A program made the translations under genes and the position numbers. Of a stretch of DNA of 13,989 bases, positions 6,544 through 13,974 are shown one piece after another. The notes beneath the pieces were generated by a model. The model was given only the letters and a program-made list of their open reading frames with translations. It made no database searches and was not told where the DNA came from. The DNA lies in the NCBI GenBank assembly GCA_021791995.1, contig JAJYVN010000043.1:1-13989 (forward strand). The letters are read 5' to 3'. Position 1 is the first letter of the stretch. Every line of letters begins with the position of its first letter. This DNA is from Bacillota bacterium (GTDB lineage: Bacteria; Bacillota; Sulfobacillia; RBS10-35; JAJYVN01).

Positions 6544-7797
6544 TCACCCGTGCTTGGTCGGGTCGACCATCCGTCGCTTCCACTCGCGATAGAATCCGCG
6601 CTGTGGAACTTCGTCCGTCACATCACCAATGATCTCTCCCTCGACGAGGCGTTCCCGGTGCGTGCCGCGCGCAAAAAGCACCCATTCGGCTGACGTCACC
6701 TGGAGGCCTTCCTGGCAGCGGACGAAGGCCTCCAGATCATCCGGCTGGCCGAAGGCCGCGGCAGAAGCCCACCAGGCGAGCCCTTTGACCTGCTGGCGGC
6801 CTAATTCCTCCGGTGCCCCATCCAGTGTGTATGGGTAGGCGCAAACCTCGGTGCGATCCACTGCCACAGGGCGGATCACACGAAAGTGCTGGCGCGCGTT
6901 TTGAAAGAAGAGGTTCGGGAAGACAAAGAGTTGCACATCCGCACCGAGCACCTCGGCCGCTCGCTTCGGGCCCAAGGTGTGCTCCACGGCACGCCGATAC
7001 TCTGCCGTCGCGCCCTGGGCCTCATCCCAGCGGTAGCGCTGAACGGCGCTGTAGTGCAGGGCGCCGTGCCCGCGCCCAAAGGAACGGGCGGTGGCTCCGG
7101 ACCCCTCGGTATTGCCCTTGCGTCCGCTTGTCCCCCGTCGGCGCTCGGAGATCTCGAAGGCGATCTGATGCGTGAAATTGGGGTGATAACCGTCGAGCAG
7201 GTTCTCAATCTGCAGTTTCCAATTGGCCGGATAGGTATACCGCTGTACGCCGGAGCGAACCGACAGCGTGCCAGCGGGTGCCGCGTCAACAATGAGATCC
7301 ATGTACGAACGGGCGATGCCAAGGTGGTCTTCGAGACTCTCGCCTTCAGGCTGCAAGCTCGCGAACACAAACCCGCGATAGCTGCCCACCCGAGGCGCCA
7401 TGCGAAGGCCATAGTCCTCCCGACGAAAGTCGTCTCCATAGCCGCCGGGAAACGGTACGGCCACCAATGCACCACAGGTGTTATACATCCAACCGTGATA
7501 CATGCAGCGGAAGACGGTGGTGTTACCGGCCTCTTGGCGACAGACGAGCGCGCCGCGGTGCATGCAACGGTTCAGCAGAACGTATACGTGACCGTCGGTG
7601 TGTCGGCTCAGGATGACGGGTTGGCGCCCGATGAATGTCGTTCGATAATCCCCAGGCTCCGGAACCTCGCTCTCGTGTCCAATGAACACCCATGTACGTT
7701 CGAAGATACGCTCCATTTCGGTGACGAAAATGTCCGACTCCGTGTAGAGGCGCCGGTGAACCCGATCTTCACACACCAAATCGCTGACTTCGACCAT
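6544..7797 (-). CDS. Aromatic-ring-hydroxylating dioxygenase, alpha (large) subunit, Rieske type
   Basis: Catalytic subunit of a terminal oxygenase that adds O2 to an aromatic ring using electrons from a ferredoxin/reductase not encoded here. Numbered from ATG 7797, the 417-residue protein has the Rieske [2Fe-2S] ligands C78, H80, C98 and H101 (NRCMH and CMYHGW). ENLLDGYHPNFTH supplies the mononuclear-iron ligands H205 and H210 and the bridging D202. The third iron ligand is probably D353 or D354 in QPDDLEAF. Length is normal for the family. The frame is open to 7992, but the extra 65 residues look unlike the family, and ATG 7797 has GGTGAG upstream. The substrate cannot be named; benzoate-, biphenyl- and phenylpropionate-type enzymes share these motifs. 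It leads the cluster alpha, beta, small protein. Confidence 0.93.
   Translation of the reverse strand: MVEVSDLVCEDRVHRRLYTESDIFVTEMERIFERTWVFIGHESEVPEPGDYRTTFIGRQPVILSRHTDGHVYVLLNRCMHRGALVCRQEAGNTTVFRCMYHGWMYNTCGALVAVPFPGGYGDDFRREDYGLRMAPRVGSYRGFVFASLQPEGESLEDHLGIARSYMDLIVDAAPAGTLSVRSGVQRYTYPANWKLQIENLLDGYHPNFTHQIAFEISERRRGTSGRKGNTEGSGATARSFGRGHGALHYSAVQRYRWDEAQGATAEYRRAVEHTLGPKRAAEVLGADVQLFVFPNLFFQNARQHFRVIRPVAVDRTEVCAYPYTLDGAPEELGRQQVKGLAWWASAAAFGQPDDLEAFVRCQEGLQVTSAEWVLFARGTHRERLVEGEIIGDVTDEVPQRGFYREWKRRMVDPTKHG
6700..6735. repeat. 11-bp perfect inverted repeat inside the alpha-subunit gene
   Basis: CTGGAGGCCTT (6700-6710) is the exact reverse complement of AAGGCCTCCAG (6725-6735), with a 14-base loop. 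It codes for LEAF and EGLQ of the alpha subunit near the presumed third iron ligand, so it may simply reflect codon choice. Confidence 0.5.
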
Positions 7798-7838
7798 GCC
7801 ACTCACCCCCGTGCCCCAGCGGTCCCAGGCCACAGTCC

Positions 7839-7847
7839 AGGATACCA
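7839..7847 (-). promoter_or_regulatory. Candidate extended -10 for the dioxygenase cluster
   Basis: On the minus strand the sequence reads TGGTATCCT, resembling an extended -10 (TGnTATnnT). Transcription would start roughly 35 bases before ATG 7797. There is no recognisable -35. The 188 bases between the upstream lipoprotein gene and alpha leave room for a separate promoter. Confidence 0.3.
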
Positions 7848-7985
7848 CGGAGGGACCGGAGCGGATGGGTCGCGCACGGCGAGAACGCGGCTCCTGCCGG
7901 CGGAACGCCTCGGGGATGATTGGCGCAGAAGATATCGCCGAGTGTGCACGGAAAGACGAGCACGGCGTCCGCACCTTTTCTTCCG

Positions 7986-9186
7986 TCAGCATTGAATCTG
8001 GCTTAGTGGCTTGCTTTGTGGCGTCCCTCCCTGCCCATCATTCCACCATAGGGAAGATCCCACTGCCTGTAAGGTGGAGGGATCCATGTTGGTGATGGTG
8101 AGATTCGGTACGGTGCACCAGGCCGTGGCGCCGGGCTTCAAGAGCGCCAACGCATCACCATACGTTGTGGCGCTCGTCTGTGTGAAGACGGCTGAGATCA
8201 GGGTTCCGTTCGGAAGCATTTGCAATCCAGCGGGTGCGCTATCGTCTGGAAGGGAGGGAAGGGGAACATTGACCCAGCTCTTGCCGTTATTGTGCGAGAA
8301 GCGGACGGTCTCCGCAGGTTCCGTGGTGCCATTACCAATCAGTAGCACCGCGGAGGCGCTGAGGGCGACCAACTGATTGAGTCCGCATCCGTTGATGAGC
8401 ATCGGGATGGGGGATCCGGGCCCTGACGGAGCCTGCAGCACGGTCCACGTCTTGCCATCGTTCATCGATGCCTCAATCGGTTGGGCGTATGCGCTCATGG
8501 CACACGAGAGTGGCTGAATGCCACACTGCGCCGCCATCCGCCGTCTCCATGACCAGGGCAGAGGAACGGCTGGCCATTGCGGCAAAGATGGCCGCGACTC
8601 CGGAGGGGGTAACCTCGAATTGTCCGAAGGTTCCCGCGCTTGCGCCGATTGGTGCGGTAACAATGTGCCATGTCTGACCACCGTCGGTGGTATAAACCGG
8701 GATGGTAAAAACGGGCGGCATGCCATATGGCGCCTTACCGGCATTGAACGTGGCGTATACGGTCTTGGGGTGGGATGGATCGACGACGGCCGATGTGCAG
8801 GTTGGCTCGGCATTGGCGAGTTTGGTGACGGGATAGGGACTCGCTGCTGTAGCGGTTACCACGGCGGAGGTGGGAACCGAAGCCCAGGTTGCCCCGCCAT
8901 TGGCCGAGACATCAACCGCTCCGGTCCTGCAGACGGCGAGATCATCGGGATGTGCGGCGGGATCCGCCGCGATCCCAGGTCGATTGAAGGCCATCCAGAG
9001 TGATCGAACGGTGCCGAGAGATGCCCATGAGGAGGGGTCGGCGGTCGTGGTTGTCGAGGCGGTACTCTGTGAGGAGGACACCGCAGGCGCGGAGCTGGAC
9101 TTGGCCGTAGTCGTGCCCGTGCCGCACGCGGTGGTGGCGAGCGCCAGGATCAGTGTGGCCGGGAGGAGGTATCGTTGGTATCGCAA
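7986..9186 (-). pseudogene. Asp-box (BNR/sialidase-like) repeat lipoprotein, frameshifted
   Basis: The first part (TTG 9186 to TGA 8473) starts with a signal peptide and a lipobox-like LATTAC (lipidated C21, though Thr at -3 is unusual), then a Ser/Thr-rich spacer (about 22-50). Asp-box repeats follow: SANGGATW, TTDGGQTW and TADGGAVW. The repeats continue in another frame as MNDGKTW and SHNNGKSW, ending at TGA 7986-7988. A total span of 1201 bases is one more than a multiple of three, so a one-base insertion near 8500-8512, around the sequence CTCTCG on the coding strand, would account for the split. An intact protein would have about 399 residues. Such beta-propellers occur in sialidases and Ycf48-like proteins. 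No catalytic sialidase residues are evident, so a binding or scaffolding role is as likely. It could be a true frameshift or a sequencing error. Confidence 0.8.
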
Positions 9187-9457
9187 CTATGAAGTCTCCT
9201 TCCGATATGTGGCTCTTTGAGTGGACGGCGACGTGCGCCGTGTGGTTCCCAGACGAGACCTTCGGGTTGGGCAGATGACTTCCTCGTCTACGGCTCATGC
9301 CACCTTCTGACAGCCCGCCCACCCGTGGGCTCGTTTCCTCATCTCTTTGCCAAGTGAGGCTGCCGATGTGGAATGCGCCAGATGCTCTGGGATTGCGCGC
9401 GTCCGGAAGGATGCGACCGGAGGGACACGAACTGTGGGTGCCACTGGGGGGCTCGGA
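9187..9457. other. Divergent intergenic region upstream of the dehydrogenase operon
   Basis: The 271 bases between the leftward lipoprotein and the rightward dehydrogenase gene must hold both promoters, but no close consensus pair is visible. A small stem, GCCCA (9318-9322) with TGGGC (9327-9331) and loop CCCG, lies about 125 bases before the dehydrogenase start and could be a leader hairpin or chance. The frame upstream of ATG 9458 is open but lacks family-like sequence. Confidence 0.4.
9196..9201 (-). promoter_or_regulatory. Ribosome-binding site fixing a TTG start
   Basis: AAGGAG on the minus strand, 9 bases before TTG 9186-9184. A TAG directly precedes the TTG in frame, so no upstream start exists, and TTG gives a proper signal peptide. 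Confidence 0.8.
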
Positions 9458-10498
9458 ATGGCGTCAAGGATTCGGATCGGCTATCTGGGGGTCGCGCACG
9501 GGCACGGACAGGCCTATGCGACCCGGTTCCGTGCGATGGAGGGTGTCGAGCTCACTGCGGTATACGACCGCGTGGCAGAGCGTGCCCACACATTCGCGGA
9601 TCGTTTCGGTTTGTCCGTTGCGCCGAGTCCGGACGAGGTTTTACGATCCAGTGATGCGGTGGTGGTGACCGCCGAGACGGCGTTTCATGCCGAGTTATGT
9701 CTAGAGGCCGTCGCGGCCGGTCGGGCAGTGCTCTGTCAGAAGCCGCTTGCTCTGACGTTACCCGAGTGTGAAAGCATCGTTCAGGCGGTGGAGCGCGCCG
9801 GTACATTCTTTGAGACAGCGTTCCAGATGCGCTACGATCCGGCAAACATCCGACTGCGGGAACTGGTGCAGTCGGGTGTCATCGGCAAGGTGGGGTGGGT
9901 CCGCCGGCGCCATTGCATCGGCGTTCTCTTCTCGCCGGAATTCGTGACGGGTACGGCGCGGTGGCATGCGGATCCGGCGATGAATCGGGGGATGTTCTTC
10001 GACGACGCGGTGCACGCAACGGACTTCCTGCGGTGGGTATTGGGAGAACCGGAAAGCGTGATTGCCGAGATCGCCACCCGCCTCGCGGTGGTCGAGGATA
10101 CGGGGCTTTGTGTGTACCGGTTTCAGAGTGGGGTGTTGGCCGAACTGGCGAACAGTTCGACCACGTTGGTGGGCGAAAACACCACGGAGGTCTACGGGGA
10201 TGAGGGTGTGATCATCCAGAATCACGACGACCTCGTGAGCACTGGACCGGTGTTGCCCGCGAACCCGGTGCTTCTCAAGCTTTACCGGCGATCTGAAGCG
10301 GGGCGTGGTTGGCAGGACCAGGGCTTTCCCCTTCCCGCAAGCCATGGCGAGCGAATCGCGGCCGTCGGCCCTGGCTTTATCGAATCTCTGCGGCGCGGAG
10401 TGCCGCGAGCTACCGCCTGGGATGGTCGGCAGGCAGTGGCGATGGTGCTGGCCGCCTATACCGCGGCCGAGGAAGGCCGGCGCGTTGCGATTCTTTAA
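9458..10498 (+). CDS. Gfo/Idh/MocA family NAD(P)-dependent oxidoreductase
   Basis: Predicted to oxidise or reduce a sugar, inositol or related polyol using NAD(P). The 346-residue protein opens with a Rossmann strand and a variant dinucleotide loop, IGYLGVAHGHG (residues 7-17). The family lysine is in CQKP (K95), where CQKP replaces the commoner EKP. The C-terminal sheet domain carries D182-x3-H186 in FFDDAVHATDFLRW, matching the catalytic Asp/His region of the family. Length is normal. ATG 9458 is chosen because family sequence starts there; a G-rich stretch precedes it. It is the first gene of a tight rightward block: the next start is 21 bases after its stop. The substrate is not identifiable, and many family members act on carbohydrate derivatives. 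Confidence 0.9.
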   Translation: MASRIRIGYLGVAHGHGQAYATRFRAMEGVELTAVYDRVAERAHTFADRFGLSVAPSPDEVLRSSDAVVVTAETAFHAELCLEAVAAGRAVLCQKPLALTLPECESIVQAVERAGTFFETAFQMRYDPANIRLRELVQSGVIGKVGWVRRRHCIGVLFSPEFVTGTARWHADPAMNRGMFFDDAVHATDFLRWVLGEPESVIAEIATRLAVVEDTGLCVYRFQSGVLAELANSSTTLVGENTTEVYGDEGVIIQNHDDLVSTGPVLPANPVLLKLYRRSEAGRGWQDQGFPLPASHGERIAAVGPGFIESLRRGVPRATAWDGRQAVAMVLAAYTAAEEGRRVAIL

Positions 10499-10518
10499 TC
10501 GGTTGCCACACGGGGGCC

Positions 10519-11877
10519 ATGCGTGTGAACGTTATTCTGATTGTTTGCGATACGTTACGGGCAGATCACCTCGGATGCTATGGTGACGCGCGGCCCACCT
10601 CACCATGGATCGACCGCCTGGCGACAGAGGGTACCCTGTTCACGGCTATGCTCTCACCGCATATTCCCACCGAACCCGCCCATACGACCCTGTTCTCGGG
10701 GCAGGACGTCTTTGCGCATCGGGTCGTTGCGCATGGTGGGTCGGTGGAGCCTCCCAACAGCCTTGCGTGGGTGCCGGAGTTGTTGCGGCAAGCTGGCGCG
10801 CGGTGTGTTGCCGTGGACAACCTCGGCCGATGGATCGCGCGCGGGTTTGACGTCTATGAGCGGTTTCGCTTGTCCCCACGAACCGACGGAACATGGCCCA
10901 AGGCGGATATTGTGCTGGAGGCTGCCGCGCGAGCCATTCCGTGCCTCCAAGAGGCCGCAGAAAACAGACAGCCGTTCTTTGCCTTTTTCCACTTATGGGA
11001 TCCCCACACGCCGTATCTGCCGCGAGCTCCGTTTGATCGCATGTTTTATGAGGGGGATCCGCGCCGCGTGGGGGAGCATGGTCTGGATGCAATGTGGGCG
11101 TTTTCGCCCTTTTCCGAATACTTTGCCGGTTGGCTGCCTGGTGTAACGGATCGTGCCTTCCCACGGGCGCAGTATGCGGCATGTGTTCGGGAACTGGATG
11201 ACGGGGTTGAGCGGTTATTCGGCCTGCTCCACGCTGCCGGTTGTTTGCGGGATACGGTGGTCATTCTGGTGGGCGACCACGGAGAAGAACTTGGAGAGCA
11301 TGGGATCTGGTTTGACCACCATGGCCTGTATCAGACCAATCTTCGTGTGCCGTTGATCCTCTGGGCACCGGGGACGGTGCCCTCGGGCCGAATCGTCGAT
11401 CACCCCGCCACGATGCTGGATGTGGCCCCGACCATGTTGCGGGCCATGGGGGTGTCTCCTCCCGCCGCGATGACGGGCCAAAACCTGTTGACGCTTGGTG
11501 CGGAAGCGCTCGGTCCAGTGTATTGCACCGAGTGTACGTGGATGAAGAAACGTGCTTGGTGTAGTGAAGGTTGGAAACTGATCTCCGCGCTGGAGCCGGA
11601 TTTTCACGGGCAGCCGGACCTCGAATTGTATGACTTGACAAGTGATCCGGGCGAGACCTGCAATCTGGCGGCCGTACGTCCGGAGCGCCTTGGGATGATG
11701 TTGGCGGAGCTGGATGCCCACGTGGCGGCGCGCCTGGCGGCGACGGGGATGCCGGATCCCCTGCGGGAACAGCCGGTGGCATCGCGTCGAATTGGTCCTC
11801 CAGCCGTTGCGCAGCCCTCGGTCACGGACAAGGAACGGGAAGCCGTTTCCCGTCGGTTGGAGAACCTCGGCTATTGA
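10519..11877 (+). CDS. Sulfatase-fold alkaline-phosphatase-superfamily hydrolase with Thr nucleophile
   Basis: 452 residues of the Pfam sulfatase type. Metal-site motifs are present: ILIVCDTLRADHLG (D11), LWDPHTPY (D161, H163), VGDHGEELGEHG (D253, H254) and FDHHG (H267/H268). Where true sulfatases have C-x-P-x-R, this protein has T51-E-P53-A-H55 followed by TTLFSG. Thr cannot become formylglycine, so a direct Thr nucleophile, as in phosphodiesterases or phosphotransferases of the superfamily, is more likely than classical sulfatase chemistry. The C-terminus ends in RRLENLGY, a tail I have seen on related sulfatase-like proteins. No signal peptide, so probably cytoplasmic. ATG 10519 follows a G-rich run after the dehydrogenase stop. 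Likely co-transcribed with its two neighbours; the substrate is unknown. Confidence 0.85.
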   Translation: MRVNVILIVCDTLRADHLGCYGDARPTSPWIDRLATEGTLFTAMLSPHIPTEPAHTTLFSGQDVFAHRVVAHGGSVEPPNSLAWVPELLRQAGARCVAVDNLGRWIARGFDVYERFRLSPRTDGTWPKADIVLEAAARAIPCLQEAAENRQPFFAFFHLWDPHTPYLPRAPFDRMFYEGDPRRVGEHGLDAMWAFSPFSEYFAGWLPGVTDRAFPRAQYAACVRELDDGVERLFGLLHAAGCLRDTVVILVGDHGEELGEHGIWFDHHGLYQTNLRVPLILWAPGTVPSGRIVDHPATMLDVAPTMLRAMGVSPPAAMTGQNLLTLGAEALGPVYCTECTWMKKRAWCSEGWKLISALEPDFHGQPDLELYDLTSDPGETCNLAAVRPERLGMMLAELDAHVAARLAATGMPDPLREQPVASRRIGPPAVAQPSVTDKEREAVSRRLENLGY

Positions 11878-11878
11878 T

Positions 11879-11884
11879 GGAGGA
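11879..11884 (+). promoter_or_regulatory. Ribosome-binding site that decides the phosphodiesterase start
   Basis: GGAGGA lies 7 bases before ATG 11892, so translation probably begins there. TTG 11874 and ATG 11877, which overlap the upstream stop, lack such a site and would put GGAGGA inside the gene. Confidence 0.75.
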
Positions 11885-11891
11885 AAACGGC

Positions 11892-13319
11892 ATGCGGAAA
11901 CGCGTGATGGTCATTGGCCTGGATTGTTTGGAACCGGCATTGGCGTTGGATCGCTTTGCAGACGACATGCCGAACCTGTGGCGGATCGCGGGCGGGGCGC
12001 GGGGACGGCTTTTGAGCATCCGTCCGCCGATCACCTGCCCGGCCTGGATGTGCGCCTTTACAGGGCGTGATCCGGGGCAACTCGGGGTGTATGGGTTTCG
12101 CAACCGAGCTGGGTGGGACTACGGGCCGCTTCGGCTCACGTTTTCCGACGGGCTACCCACCGAGAACGCGCCAGCGGTATGGGATCTTGCAGGGCAGGCC
12201 CAACTCCACAGCATCGTGATCGGTGTGCCTCCCGGTTATCCGCCGCGCCGGGTGCGAGGGGAGTTCATCGGTTGTTTCCTCACACCAGGGCCCGAGAGCC
12301 CCTTTGCGTATCCGCCGGAGCTCGCGGAGGAGACGGCCGCTGTGGTGGGTGAGTATCGCTTTGATGTCAGCAATGCGCGGGATACGAACCGCCAACGCAC
12401 GCTGGATGAGATCCACGAGATGACGGAGAAGCGCTGGCGTCTCGCGCGGCACCTGCTCGACACACGTGCATGGGATCTCTTTGTGATGGTGGAGATCGGA
12501 ACGGATCGAATGCATCACGCTTTCTGGCAGTTCAGCGATCCTCAGCATGTGCTCTATGCTCCGAATAGCCCGTTCGCTGAGGCGATTCGGGATTACTACC
12601 GCCTCATCGACCGGCAGATCGGAACCCTGATCGAGCGGGCCGATGACGACACCCTGATCCTTTGCGTGTCAGACCATGGTGCGCAGCGAATGGACGGTGG
12701 TTTTTTTCTCAATGAGTGGCTGATGGCGAAGGGGTATCTCGCGTTAAAGGGCCAACCGGTAAGGCCTGGGCCGTTGCGGTCGGAGCAGATCGACTGGGGC
12801 GCGACGATTGCCTGGGGCGATGGCGGGTACTACGGCCGGATCTTCCTCAATGTTGCGGGTCGGGAGCCGCTCGGCACTGTAACGCCCGAACGGGTGCCGG
12901 AGGTTCGTAGCGCATTGGCGGAAGCCCTGCGGGCAGAGGCTCTACCGTGGGGGCAACCGGGGGTGGCGAATCGGGTCTTCATCCCGTCGGAGATCTACCG
13001 GGAGACCAAGGGCTTTCCGCCGGATCTGATCCTCTATCCTGGTGATCTGTATTGGCGGGCGCTCGGTTCCCTTCCCTCCCACGCGGGGGAATTCTTTACC
13101 AAAGAGAACGACACAGGACCGGATGGTGCTAATCATGCCCCTTACGGGGTGTTTGCGGCGATCTCTGGCCAAGATTTACATCGAGGGACGGGGCCAGCGC
13201 GCGCGTTGTCGGACCTGCGTCTGGTGGACCTTGCCCCCACCATCGCGGCGCACCTTAACCTCCGCATGCCGGACGATATCGTGGGGCGAGCTATCGATCC
13301 CGCTCTGTGGGGAGAGTGA
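11892..13319 (+). CDS. Type I phosphodiesterase/nucleotide pyrophosphatase family (alkaline phosphatase superfamily)
   Basis: 475 residues, predicted two-metal phosphoryl hydrolase. Family residues in order are D11 in VIGLDCLEP, the Thr nucleophile T48 in PITCPAW, D205 with H209 in EIGTDRMHHAFW, D261/H262 in VSDHGAQRMDGG, and a late metal His at H415 in NHAPYG. This is the NPP/phosphopentomutase-like arrangement with a threonine nucleophile. There is no signal peptide, so it is likely cytoplasmic. Only 14 bases separate its start from the stop of the preceding sulfatase-fold gene, so co-translation is plausible. The natural substrate is unknown: nucleotide-sugar, phospholipid-headgroup or sugar-phosphodiester hydrolysis would all fit the superfamily. 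With the dehydrogenase and the Thr-type hydrolase it forms a three-gene set. Confidence 0.85.
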   Translation: MRKRVMVIGLDCLEPALALDRFADDMPNLWRIAGGARGRLLSIRPPITCPAWMCAFTGRDPGQLGVYGFRNRAGWDYGPLRLTFSDGLPTENAPAVWDLAGQAQLHSIVIGVPPGYPPRRVRGEFIGCFLTPGPESPFAYPPELAEETAAVVGEYRFDVSNARDTNRQRTLDEIHEMTEKRWRLARHLLDTRAWDLFVMVEIGTDRMHHAFWQFSDPQHVLYAPNSPFAEAIRDYYRLIDRQIGTLIERADDDTLILCVSDHGAQRMDGGFFLNEWLMAKGYLALKGQPVRPGPLRSEQIDWGATIAWGDGGYYGRIFLNVAGREPLGTVTPERVPEVRSALAEALRAEALPWGQPGVANRVFIPSEIYRETKGFPPDLILYPGDLYWRALGSLPSHAGEFFTKENDTGPDGANHAPYGVFAAISGQDLHRGTGPARALSDLRLVDLAPTIAAHLNLRMPDDIVGRAIDPALWGE

Positions 13320-13339
13320 CCCAAGACACGCGGCGCAAG

Positions 13340-13360
13340 CCCCTGCCTGCCGGCACGGGG
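13340..13360. repeat. GC-rich imperfect hairpin at the probable left end of the tnpB element
   Basis: CCCC-TGCC (13340-13347) pairs with GGCA-GGGG (13352-13360) through one bulged C at 13356, loop TGCC. It lies 21 bases after the phosphodiesterase stop and about 45 bases before the tnpB relic. Subterminal imperfect palindromes are typical of IS200/IS605 ends. It could also act as a terminator stem for the operon, but no T-run follows. Confidence 0.45.
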
Positions 13361-13404
13361 ATAAGCCGATTCGCGGACTTCGCTCGTTGTGTGTGATATG
13401 GATC

Positions 13405-13940
13405 ATGCAAGGCATGGACCGCAAGACCTACAAGGACCGCTTCTAGCCTTCGGGGGATCAGGCGGGCAAGCTGGCGCAGACCTTCGGCTGCGTTCGGTAC
13501 GTAACTGGGCGCTTGCGCTGCGAACCCAAGCATGGTTCGAGCACCACGAGCGCATGGACGACGCAGAAACGGATCGACTCTTGGTGCGGATGAAGAGGGA
13601 CCCGGAGAAGTCCTGGCTGGCCGAGGCGTCCTGCGTGCCACTGCACACGGCCCTGCGGCATCGGAATGCGGCCTTCGTGAACTTCTTCGCGGATCGCGCC
13701 TAGTTTCCATGTTTTCAGCGGAAGCATGATCGACGGAGCACCACATACCGCGTTGGTGGCTTCCGGTGGAAGGACGGAAACCGCACGCTCGCCCAGATGA
13801 GCGCGCCGCTCGACATCCGTTGGACGCGGCCCGTCGGTGCAAAACCAAGCAGCGTCACGGTCAGAAAGGATCCCGCCGGTCGTTCCTTCGTCTCCGCCTT
13901 GATCGAGGAGGTTGAAGCAGCAACCCTAAACAATTTATAG
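13405..13940 (+). pseudogene. tnpB: Degenerate TnpB (IS200/IS605 OrfB) N-terminal remnant
   Basis: TnpB is the RNA-guided nuclease of IS200/IS605 elements. Reading from ATG 13405 or 13414, MDRKTYKDRF is followed by TAG (13444-13446) where relatives have Tyr. The frame continues DQAGKLAQTFGCVRYV and then breaks near 13503; NWALALRTQAWFEHHE resumes in the next frame, as if about four bases were lost. This frame runs through VPLHTALRHRNAAFVNFFA to a second TAG (13701-13703, probably an old Lys), then to FRWKDG, APLDIRW and SVTVRKDPAGRSFVS, ending at TAG 13938-13940. Only the N-terminal helical and wedge-type region is present; the RuvC catalytic domain is missing from the window. So the copy is dead, with at least two nonsense changes and one frameshift. 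No TnpA gene or clear right end is seen. Confidence 0.85.
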
Positions 13941-13955
13941 AGCGCACCGATAAGA

Positions 13956-13974
13956 TAGGTATGAGTAGGTATGA
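13956..13974. repeat. Two tandem TAGGTATGA copies at the window edge
   Basis: TAGGTATGA occurs at 13956-13964 and 13966-13974, a 10-base period. The surrounding sequence from about 13920 is richer in A and T than the rest of the window. It may mark the end of the tnpB relic or a junction with other DNA. Confidence 0.4.

Noticed and set aside
7798..7992. N-terminal extension of the dioxygenase alpha subunit
   Set aside because: The extra 65 residues are Arg- and Ser-rich and unlike the family; ATG 7797 has a ribosome-binding sequence.
6886..7995. Long rightward frame of 369 codons antisense to the dioxygenase alpha gene
   Set aside because: The opposite strand encodes a protein with all Rieske and iron ligands; the antisense frame has no family features.
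13340..13360. Hairpin as a TnpB guide-RNA (reRNA) scaffold
   Set aside because: Guide RNAs of TnpB usually come from the 3' end of the gene and right end of the element; this hairpin is upstream, so a left-end palindrome is more likely.
13444..13940. Amber (TAG) recoding in the tnpB relic
   Set aside because: The frameshift near 13503 and the missing RuvC domain already show decay, and other genes here end in ordinary stops without in-frame TAG; simple mutation suffices.
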